Positions 52,665 through 64,000 of a stretch of DNA of 64,000 nucleotides are shown here, piece after piece. The notes beneath the pieces were generated by a model, which did no database searches, was not told the DNA's origin, and saw only the letters and a list, made by a program, of their open reading frames with translations. Position 1 is the stretch's first letter. Each line of letters begins with the position of its first letter. Both the position numbers and the translations under genes were made by a program. The DNA comes from Gemmatimonadaceae bacterium (lineage in GTDB: Bacteria; Gemmatimonadota; Gemmatimonadetes; Gemmatimonadales; Gemmatimonadaceae), in the NCBI GenBank assembly GCA_036273715.1, contig DASUHB010000031.1:1-64000 (forward strand). The letters are read 5' to 3'.

Positions 52665-53815
52665 CGCTTCACCCGGCGCAGCCAGTCGCCGCAGGCCAGA
52701 CCGAGCCGCGACGACAGTACCGCGAGACCGGCGGCGAGCGCCAATCCGCCGGCCAGCTTGGCCGGCCGCACCGGCGGGAAGATGTGCCGGTAGGCGTACG
52801 ACGTCTTGGGCAGCGCGTAATAATAGTTGGTGGAGGCGAAGACCCAGTTCTCCGACGCCGGCGAGTTATAGAACGAGCCGAATGACCACTGCGCGGCAAA
52901 GAACACGGCGAAGAACACGGTGCCGAGCAGCGCCGCCAGACGCCAGCCGCGCAGCGTGTCCGGCACGCGTTGGAACATCAGATCGAGCACGAACGCCGGC
53001 GCGAGCAGGAGGAGCGGAAAATCCGGCGGCACCATGTGCGTCACGGTCTGATAGATCGGGCCTAACCGGGGCGTGGCCGGGAACAGCGGCAGGAGCCAGA
53101 CCATCGCGAGCATGACGACGGTGTAGACGGCGGCAATGGACGTGGTCGGCCATCGCAGCCGCGACGCGCGGGCGAGTGTGACCAGGTAGAACGGGAACAC
53201 GAGACACGCCACCACGTAGAACTGCGGCGTGTGCATGAGGACGCGCCGATGGTACTCGGTGGTCATGATCGTCGCGTTCAGGAACAACAGCCCCGCGGCG
53301 GCCGCGTACAGCACGCGATACCGCTGCGCCGCCGCGGCGCCGGCGCGGTTCTGCAGCGCGAGCGTCATGAGCAGTGCGCCCAACTGGATGGCGGCGATGC
53401 CCAACGCGAGAACCGTGTGCGGCGGACTCAGGATCTGGACGTCGAGCCCGTAGGCGTTGTGCCACCAGTTGTCGAACGGCGCCGAGGTGAGCATCGCGAA
53501 CGTGCCCCAGATGCACACCCACGCGCCTAACGGAGCATGGAACACGCGCCAGAAGCGCACCGTGTCGCCGCGGGACGCGGCGCCGCCAAACGTGGTCGCG
53601 AGCACCAGCCAGCCGCACGACAGCCCGGCGATGAGGCCGCCGGCGTAGATCGCCATGTGCGCCGGCGTCCAGAACGTGTCGCGGCCAATCGTGCTGTGCC
53701 ACGAGATGTCCCACATCACGCCGACGATCACGCACAGCGATGCCAGCAGGGCCGCCGACAGATACCGCGGCACGCCGATCGTCTGCTCCCCGCTCGCTCG
53801 GCGATGCGGTTTCAT
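52661..53815 (-). CDS. Polytopic membrane protein, about ten helices, function unknown
   Basis: 384 residues with about ten membrane helices (roughly 17-35, 53-77, 93-111, 133-153, 168-184, 199-217, 226-246, 262-280, 292-312, 352-376). Conserved-looking polar residues lie at helix ends: MWDISWH (34-40), PAH (51-53), DNWWHNAYGLD (115-125), SPPH (130-133), EYHRR (187-191). This pattern of paired Trp, Asp and His is unusual and could bind a metal or heme. I do not recognise a family. It is translationally coupled to the HLHP protein, so they probably act together. Confidence 0.7.
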   Translation of the reverse strand: MKPHRRASGEQTIGVPRYLSAALLASLCVIVGVMWDISWHSTIGRDTFWTPAHMAIYAGGLIAGLSCGWLVLATTFGGAASRGDTVRFWRVFHAPLGAWVCIWGTFAMLTSAPFDNWWHNAYGLDVQILSPPHTVLALGIAAIQLGALLMTLALQNRAGAAAAQRYRVLYAAAAGLLFLNATIMTTEYHRRVLMHTPQFYVVACLVFPFYLVTLARASRLRWPTTSIAAVYTVVMLAMVWLLPLFPATPRLGPIYQTVTHMVPPDFPLLLLAPAFVLDLMFQRVPDTLRGWRLAALLGTVFFAVFFAAQWSFGSFYNSPASENWVFASTNYYYALPKTSYAYRHIFPPVRPAKLAGGLALAAGLAVLSSRLGLACGDWLRRVKR

Positions 53816-53822
53816 CGCCGAC

Positions 53823-55448
53823 TCAGGGATAGCGGAAGCGGTACGTCGCCATGAGTTGCACGCGCCCGTACGTCCCGGCCGGCGTCGCGACGTTGTTCAC
53901 GTTGGTCACGCGCGCGCCCTGCACCACCAGTGTGAGCGGCACGATGGGGTCGAGCCACTGCACGCTCGCGTCGGCCATCCACGCGCTCTGCACGTCGGGC
54001 GTGTCGCCGCTCGCAAACGGAAACGGCGCGCCGGCATGGCCGAAGCGGGCCGGCGGCGGACGCTGGCTGATGCGCTGGTCGCCGCGGCGCCACTTGGCGA
54101 TGCCGGCGGACACATGAAACTTCCCTGTGGGCCACACGTCCGCGAACGCCCGCGCCATGTCGGCATCCGGGCCTAACTCGGACCCCACCGGCTGATCGTA
54201 TTGCTGCCACGTCGCAGTGTAGAACGACTCGAGGTACGTGAACGCGCTCACGCGCCGGTATTGCAGCCCCAGATTCGCCGGCACGGGCAGCGACAACGCG
54301 TAGGTCCCGCGCACGTTCCAGGCGAACAAGTCGGGAAAGTTCTTCCGATCCTGCGCATCGATCTGAATGTCGTCGATGAGCAGATCGCCCTGCAGCGAGA
54401 ACCGGTCGAGATTGGCCCGCACCGATCCGAACGCCGTCAGGTTCACGTCGCCGGCCTGGCTGACGTCGCCGGATTTGTCGTTCTGCGTGACCTGAAATAC
54501 CATCAACGGATTCACGAAGTTGAGCGCGATCCCGCCGCCCTGGCGCGGAATGAGCGCCGTCTCGCCGAGCGTCAGCTCGACCTTGTGCGACGGCCGCCAC
54601 GTGAGCGCGTGCGCCACCATCATGCGATGGTACCGCTGCGTCCCGACGCTGTCCGGCAGACTGTCGGTGGCCGGCGACAGCACCACGTCGTTGAGCTCGG
54701 CCACGAGGGCCTTGAACTCGAATTTCGACCACTGCGCCGTGAGCGTGATCTTGTCCAACGCAGGGCCGTTCGCCGAGAGCACGAGCGACTCCGTGCCATC
54801 GCCGATCCACGCTTCGCGGCCGCGCCCAACGGAGAGCACGATCGGGCCCAACTTGCCCGATGCATAGGCTTCGCTGAAATCGATGACGCCGGACGTGTGC
54901 CGGAATTGATTGGCGCGCACCGTCGGATCGTTGCGGCTGTCGGTCTCGCCGTACGCCTCGCTCACCAGGACCACGTTCGGGCCGCCATCGAACGAGAGGC
55001 GCAGCCGCGCCGTCCCGACGGCCGGCGGCGTGCCCTGTCCCGTTGGGCGAACGTCGTCCCACAGCGGGTACATCTCGCCGTTGTCCAGGCCCGTCGCCTG
55101 GAGCGATGCGAGCGCGCCGAAGCGCACGCGGTTCGACGACGCCGCGGCGGCCGAGTCGGACGCGACGCTGTCGGCGAGGAACCGCGAGGCGAGCGCGTCG
55201 AGCACCCGGCCTGCACACCGTGGTTCGGCCTTGGCCGTGCGCAGGGCGCCGCGCACATCCTTCACCATGAACGGCCGGAACGCGGATACGCGCGCGGCGC
55301 CGCAGCCCAACTCCACCAGGCCGTCGAGCTGGGCGTACGCGGGATCATCGAGGGGCAGCGTGACTAGCGGATGCTGCGCGGCGGCCACACGCGCGCTTCC
55401 GGCGGCGAGGAGCAGCGCGCCGGCGGCAACGACGAACGCGGAGCGAAT
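53823..55448 (-). CDS. Wzi-like capsule assembly outer-membrane protein
   Basis: 541 residues from the proposed ATT start. The N terminus carries a good signal peptide (RSAFVVAAGALLLAAGSARV ending AAAQ), then a short helical segment of the Wzi type (PLDDPAYAQLDGLVELG...FRPFMVKDVRGALR, about 26-75) and a barrel with NPLMVFQVTQN, LLIDDIQIDAQDRKNFPD, YRRVSAFTYLES and QPVGSELGPDADMAR, all like Wzi. Wzi helps anchor capsule polysaccharide on the outer membrane. No ATG or GTG in frame precedes the signal peptide: the first GTG (55388) would remove it. ATT at 55446-55448 lies seven bases after AAAGGAG, and CTG or ACG just upstream are the other choices. Confidence 0.75.
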   Translation of the reverse strand: MRSAFVVAAGALLLAAGSARVAAAQHPLVTLPLDDPAYAQLDGLVELGCGAARVSAFRPFMVKDVRGALRTAKAEPRCAGRVLDALASRFLADSVASDSAAAASSNRVRFGALASLQATGLDNGEMYPLWDDVRPTGQGTPPAVGTARLRLSFDGGPNVVLVSEAYGETDSRNDPTVRANQFRHTSGVIDFSEAYASGKLGPIVLSVGRGREAWIGDGTESLVLSANGPALDKITLTAQWSKFEFKALVAELNDVVLSPATDSLPDSVGTQRYHRMMVAHALTWRPSHKVELTLGETALIPRQGGGIALNFVNPLMVFQVTQNDKSGDVSQAGDVNLTAFGSVRANLDRFSLQGDLLIDDIQIDAQDRKNFPDLFAWNVRGTYALSLPVPANLGLQYRRVSAFTYLESFYTATWQQYDQPVGSELGPDADMARAFADVWPTGKFHVSAGIAKWRRGDQRISQRPPPARFGHAGAPFPFASGDTPDVQSAWMADASVQWLDPIVPLTLVVQGARVTNVNNVATPAGTYGRVQLMATYRFRYP

Positions 55449-55450
55449 CG

Positions 55451-57412
55451 TCAGGCTCCTTTGGTGAATTGACGTGGCTCGGACGGCGACGACGACCGCT
55501 CGCGCAGCCGCGCGATCAGCGCCGCCTGCGGTGAAAACTCCGGCACCAGCTCCTGCAGCTTGCGCACGATGCCCCGCTCGTCGCGGGCGACGACGAGATC
55601 CCAGAGATGGCCTAACTGATGGTCGAGCGACCGCGAGGCGCCCGTCTTCACGATCCGGATTTTCTCGAAGCGTGTGGGCATCGTCTCTTCGGTTTCCGAC
55701 GTCAGCTGCTCGTGCAGCTTCTCGCCCGGCCGGAGCCCCGTGTACACGATCGGGATGTCCGCATCCGGTTCCAGTCCCGAAAGCCGGATGAGGTTGCGCG
55801 CCAGGTCGACGATCTTGATCGGATGGCCCATCTCGAGCATCACGATCCGGTCGCGCGCTTCATCCAGCGCCGACGCCTGCAACACCAGCTGCACCGCCTC
55901 GGGGATGGTCATGAAGTAGCGCGTCGCTTCCGGATGCGTCACCGTCACCGGTCCGCCATCGGCGATCTGCTCGCTGAACAGCGGTACGACGCTGCCGTTG
56001 CTGCCTAACACGTTGCCGAACCGGACCGCCACAAAATGATGGGCGCGTGAATCGGCCAGCGACAGCACCAGCTGCTCGGCGAGTCGCTTCGTGGCGCCCA
56101 TGATGTTCGTCGGGCTCACGGCCTTGTCCGTCGAGATCAGCACGAACGTCGCCCCGTACTGCGCGGCCGCCTCGACAATGTTGCGCGTGCCGAAGACGTT
56201 GTTCTGCACCGCATGGCAGACGTGCGCTTCCATCATCGGGACGTGCTTGAACGCCGCGGCGTGATACACGATCTCCGGACGCGCCTCACGGAACAGCCGC
56301 GCCACATCGGGGCTCTCGCAGATGTCGCAGATGGCCGGGCGCACGTCGAGCTGCGGATGCTTGCGGTGCAGCTCCTGCTCGATGAGGAACAGCGCGTTCT
56401 CCGACCGTTCGATCAACGTGAGCGACGCCGGATCGAACGTCGCGATCTGCCGCGCCAGCTCGGCGCCGATCGACCCGCCGGCGCCCGTGATCAGCACCCG
56501 CCGTCCGGCGATGGCGCCGCGCACGACCGCCGAATCGAGGTCCACCGGATCCCGGCCCAACAGGTCTTCCACCCGCACCGGCCGCACCTGGCTCATCTGC
56601 ACGCGGCCCGACAGCGCGGCGATCGCCGGCAGAATCTTGAACGGCAGCCGCGTGGCCAAACAGCGATTCACGATCGCCTGAATCTGCTCCCGCGTCGCCG
56701 ACGGGATCGCGATGATCAGCTCGTCGGCCGCGTTGGTCTCCAGCAGCCGGCCTAACGACTCGGTGGTGCCGAGCACCGGCACGCCGTGGATGTGAAATCC
56801 GGTCTTGCGGATGTCGTCGTCCACGAAGCCGACGGGCACGTAGCCGAGTCCGCGATTGTTGTGCATCTCGCGGAGCAGCAGCTCGCCGGCATCGCCCGCG
56901 CCGATGATCACCACGCGGCGCAGCCGCGGACCGCCGGTGGCCGGACGCCGGTTCTCGCGCAACGCGCGCAGCGCGAACCGCACACCGCCAATGAAGAAGA
57001 GCGTCAGCACCGCGTCGATGACGATCACCGAGCGCGGATACTGATACGCCTGCCCCGTGAACACCAGCAACGCCGTGAACAGCGCGCTGCTGATGGCGAT
57101 CGCCTTGACGAGCGCCACCATGTCGCGCATGCCGACGTATCGCCACCACCCGCTGTAGAGCCGGAAAAAGGCGAACGAGCCTAACCGGAAGATGAGCAGC
57201 GGCCAGAGCGTCGTCACGAACAACGACCAGTACGCCCGCGGAATCATCCGGTCGAAGCGCAGCACGAACGCGAGCCAGTAGCTGGCCACCACCAGCACCA
57301 GATGCGTCGTCACCACCATCAGGCGCCGGTAGCGGAGCGCCTTCGACGCCAACCACCCCAGCACGCGCTCCGTTGCCGGCGCGCGTTGGGCGACCACCGG
57401 ATCAGTGGCCAT
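55451..57412 (-). CDS. Polysaccharide biosynthesis nucleotide-sugar 4,6-dehydratase (CapD/WbpM type)
   Basis: 653 residues. Four N-terminal membrane helices (about 25-140) and a first Rossmann domain (GAGDAGELLLREM, about 171-183) precede the catalytic dehydratase domain with GAGGSIGAELARQ (about 310-322). LISTDKAVSPTNIMGATKRLAEQ shows the Thr/Asp and Met-x3-Lys variation typical of UDP-N-acetylglucosamine 4,6-dehydratases such as WbpM. It probably supplies the keto-sugar to the DegT aminotransferase that precedes it. The start overlaps that gene by 11 bases. Confidence 0.93.
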   Translation of the reverse strand: MATDPVVAQRAPATERVLGWLASKALRYRRLMVVTTHLVLVVASYWLAFVLRFDRMIPRAYWSLFVTTLWPLLIFRLGSFAFFRLYSGWWRYVGMRDMVALVKAIAISSALFTALLVFTGQAYQYPRSVIVIDAVLTLFFIGGVRFALRALRENRRPATGGPRLRRVVIIGAGDAGELLLREMHNNRGLGYVPVGFVDDDIRKTGFHIHGVPVLGTTESLGRLLETNAADELIIAIPSATREQIQAIVNRCLATRLPFKILPAIAALSGRVQMSQVRPVRVEDLLGRDPVDLDSAVVRGAIAGRRVLITGAGGSIGAELARQIATFDPASLTLIERSENALFLIEQELHRKHPQLDVRPAICDICESPDVARLFREARPEIVYHAAAFKHVPMMEAHVCHAVQNNVFGTRNIVEAAAQYGATFVLISTDKAVSPTNIMGATKRLAEQLVLSLADSRAHHFVAVRFGNVLGSNGSVVPLFSEQIADGGPVTVTHPEATRYFMTIPEAVQLVLQASALDEARDRIVMLEMGHPIKIVDLARNLIRLSGLEPDADIPIVYTGLRPGEKLHEQLTSETEETMPTRFEKIRIVKTGASRSLDHQLGHLWDLVVARDERGIVRKLQELVPEFSPQAALIARLRERSSSPSEPRQFTKGA

Positions 57413-58514
57413 AGAAGGCGCGAACGGCTCCGATCACTTCGTCCTGCTGGGACCGCGCGAGCTCGGGATACACCGGCAGCGAGAGCACCTCGCGCGCCGC
57501 GCGCTCCGACTCGGGACACGATCCTTCTCGATAGCCGAGGTACGTGAAGCACGGCTGCAGATGGAGCGGCAGCGGGTAGTAAATCGCCGATCCGATGCCC
57601 TTGCCCTTGAGATAGGCCTGCAGCCCGTCGCGCCGATCCGCTCGCACCGTGTACTGGTTGTAGATCGACTCGTTGCCCGCGTCGATGGTCGGCGTGCGGA
57701 TCTCCGGAACATCGGCGAACGCGCGATCATAGTATGCCGCGTGCTCGCGCCGCTTGCTGCTCCAGTCCGCCAGGTGCGGGAGCTTCGCCTCGAGCACCGC
57801 CGCTTGCAGCGCATCGAGGCGGCTGTTGTAGCCGACTTCGTCGTGGAAGTACTGCGTGGCGCCGCCGTGGACGCGCAAGCGCCGCAGGCGCGTCGCGATC
57901 TCGTCGTCCTGCGTGACCATCATTCCGCCATCGCCGTAGCCGCCGAGGTTCTTGGACGGGAAGAAGCTGAACGTGCCGATGGTCGCCCGCTCGCCGGCCA
58001 TCACCCACGTGCCGTTGATGCGGCGGCGCGCGCCGATCGTCTGCGCCGCGTCCTCGATGAGCGGTACGTTAGGCATCGCTGCGGCCAGCTCTTCGATGCG
58101 CGACATCTGGCCGAACAGGTCCACCGGGACCACGGCTTTCGTCCGGCTGGTGACCGCCGCGGCCGCATCGGGCGTCGCGATGTTGAACGTCGATGCATCG
58201 ATGTCCACGAACACCGGCGTCGCACCCACGTTGTGAATGGTGCCGGCCGTGGCGAAGAACGTGAACGGCGTCGTGATCACCTCGTCGCCGCGACCGATGT
58301 CCAGTGCGCGCAAGGCCAGCAGCAGCGCGTCGGTCCCGCTGGCGCATCCGATCGCATGCTTCGTGTGCGACAGCGCGGCAACCGCGCGCTCGAGACGCTC
58401 GACCGGTTGCCCGAGGATGAACAGCTGGTCGTCGACGACTTGCATCATGGCGCGCACGACTTCGTCCTTGATCTGCGCGTGCTGCGCCCGGAGGTCGAGC
58501 AATGGGACTGGCAT
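57402..58514 (-). CDS. DegT/DnrJ/EryC1/StrS sugar aminotransferase
   Basis: A PLP enzyme that aminates a keto-sugar nucleotide. 370 residues. The PLP lysine is Lys188 in TFSFFPSKNLGGYGDGG; GCASGTDALLLALRALDIG and VPVDLFGQM with LIEDAAQTIG (Asp near 155) complete the family set. It is adjacent to the CapD-type dehydratase, so the two likely make an amino-deoxysugar nucleotide for a surface polysaccharide. Product unknown. Confidence 0.93.
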   Translation of the reverse strand: MPVPLLDLRAQHAQIKDEVVRAMMQVVDDQLFILGQPVERLERAVAALSHTKHAIGCASGTDALLLALRALDIGRGDEVITTPFTFFATAGTIHNVGATPVFVDIDASTFNIATPDAAAAVTSRTKAVVPVDLFGQMSRIEELAAAMPNVPLIEDAAQTIGARRRINGTWVMAGERATIGTFSFFPSKNLGGYGDGGMMVTQDDEIATRLRRLRVHGGATQYFHDEVGYNSRLDALQAAVLEAKLPHLADWSSKRREHAAYYDRAFADVPEIRTPTIDAGNESIYNQYTVRADRRDGLQAYLKGKGIGSAIYYPLPLHLQPCFTYLGYREGSCPESERAAREVLSLPVYPELARSQQDEVIGAVRAFYGH

Positions 58515-58639
58515 GTCGGTTCAACAGGAGGTTCGAGGAGCGGGTCTGGCAGGCGTCGCGCCGAAGTCGAGACGTGCCGGCGGCGGCCCACCGCATCGTC
58601 GGACGACGTCTAACAACGTGTCGACGCCCGCTCGCGGCG

Positions 58640-61871
<3,232 letters not shown>

Positions 61872-61888
<17 letters not shown>

Positions 61889-62834
61889 GAATCACGTCTT
61901 CAATGATGGAGTCGAGTGAACGTCGCGGCGCCCAACCGGTGGCCGCGCGCACCTTCCTCGCGTCGCCAACCAGCATGGGCACCTCGACCGGACGGACGAG
62001 TGCGGGATCAACCTCCAATTTCGCGTCGACCTCCATGAGGGCAAGCACACGGCGCGCGACGGCGTCGACCGCGACGCCGGTTCCGCTCGCCACGTTGTAG
62101 GCTTCGCCGGCAGCGCCGCGTTCCGCGAGTGCAATGTATGCGGCAACCACGTCGTCCACGTGCAGAAAATCGCGGATTGTGGACGTGTTGCCCATGGCCA
62201 GAACGCCCGCCGGGGCAGAGCCACGCATCGCGTGCACGCGGCGGACGAGCGCCGGAATCAGGAATCGGTCGGCCTGCCCCGCTCCACTGTGGTTGAACGA
62301 GCGCGTGACTATCACGCGGACGCCTGTCGCGCGGTGCGACGCGAGCGCGACCACTTCCTGCGCGGCTTTCGACGCGGCGTACGGATTGAGCGGCCGCTGT
62401 TCGGCAGATTCGGCGAGCGGCTGTTCGCTCGCATCGTGCCGGCCGTACTGCTCGCCGCTGCCGATGAGGAGCACGACGGGATCCAGCGTTCCCGCGCGGC
62501 GACGCGCGCCGATGTCAGCCAGCAGCCGCGCCGCGGCGACGACGTTCACCTCGAGCGTGCCCGCGGGATCGCCCGTAGCGGCTGGCACGAACGCGATGCC
62601 GGCCAGATGAAACACGGTGTCCGGAATGCTGGCGTCGAGCGCGGTGGCGAGCGCGCCGGCGGCCGTCACATCGCAGTCGAGCCACCGGACGGCGTTTCGC
62701 TCGCGCGCGCCGAGTCGGCCGGCCGGCACGTCATCTCCCAGACGCGTGCCAAACACCTCCCATCCGCGAGACAGCAGCGCCTCGCAGAGCCATTGCCCAA
62801 CGAAGCCGGCGGCGCCGGTCACCAGCGCGCGCAC
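61872..62834 (-). CDS. GDP-4-keto-6-deoxy-mannose reductase/epimerase-like (RMD type)
   Basis: An SDR enzyme, 320 residues. [10 protein letters not shown] at 7-16, LIGSGEQYG (Ser position) and [14 protein letters not shown] (Tyr-x3-Lys). The N-terminal sequence resembles RMD, which makes GDP-D-rhamnose, though a fucose-type or other product cannot be excluded. The partner gmd is directly upstream with one base between, so both steps from GDP-mannose are encoded together. Starts with GTG. Confidence 0.85.
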
Positions 62835-62835
62835 G

Positions 62836-63999
<1,164 letters not shown>

Positions 64000-64000
64000 A

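Overview
This is a high-GC chromosomal segment of a diderm bacterium. Nearly all its genes lie on the minus strand; only the ppiD-like gene at 11707-13536 is on the plus strand. Outer-membrane machinery (LptD-like protein, BamD-like lipoprotein, Tol-Pal, a Wzi-like barrel) shows a two-membrane cell. Together with the gene order (long TPR proteins rich in Ala, Pro and acidic residues, a hem-tol-tat-lptD run, secA-nadD-bamD), this makes me suspect Gemmatimonadota. That is inference: there is no rRNA gene to test it. I see no tRNA, rRNA, insertion sequence, prophage or CRISPR array, and no gene-free stretch longer than about 200 bases.

Layout, read in the direction of transcription (falling coordinates). 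(1) 63.8-46.4 kb: nucleotide-sugar and capsule genes (gmd, GDP-4-keto-6-deoxymannose reductase, DegT aminotransferase, CapD-type dehydratase, Wzi-like barrel, UDP-glucose dehydrogenase, UDP-xylose synthase, UDP-glucuronate epimerase) mixed with carB, a two-gene membrane module of unknown function, bamD and nadD. (2) 46.4-35.6 kb: secA, radC, the ppGpp enzyme, uvrB, tsaE-tsaB-rimI and ssb. (3) 35.4-21.8 kb: a LysM protein, then twelve tightly packed genes for tetrapyrrole synthesis, cytochrome assembly, an epimerase, Tol-Pal, TatC and LptD. (4) 21.6-13.6 kb: an FN3-like lipoprotein, hutH, a radical SAM protein, then a TPR/polyprenyl synthase/DUF4321/tatA operon behind a promoter that contains a perfect 16-bp palindrome. 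(5) 13.5-11.6 kb: ppiD-like, divergent from the next operon. (6) 11.5 kb to the left edge: TPR protein, aroQ, pepP, accB, pilT, accC, comB, ftsK, a secreted protein, yraN and recA (cut by the window edge).

Many neighbours overlap as ATGA, GTGA or TGATG, so the groups are probably translationally coupled operons.

Two sequence-level signals stand out. The heptamer GCCTAAC/GTTAGGC occurs about 75 times by eye (roughly one per 850 bases). It forces otherwise rare TTA-GGC (Leu-Gly) and CCT-AAC (Pro-Asn) codon pairs, supplies some stop codons, and flanks a terminator. Second, a family of GGCGGACA repeats begins at or within a base of the stop codon of four genes, and in three of these an inverted copy follows. 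I do not know a described role for either. The most interesting protein-level unknown is the coupled pair at 51192-53815: a ten-helix membrane protein rich in buried Trp, His and Asp, and a partner with two HLHP motifs.
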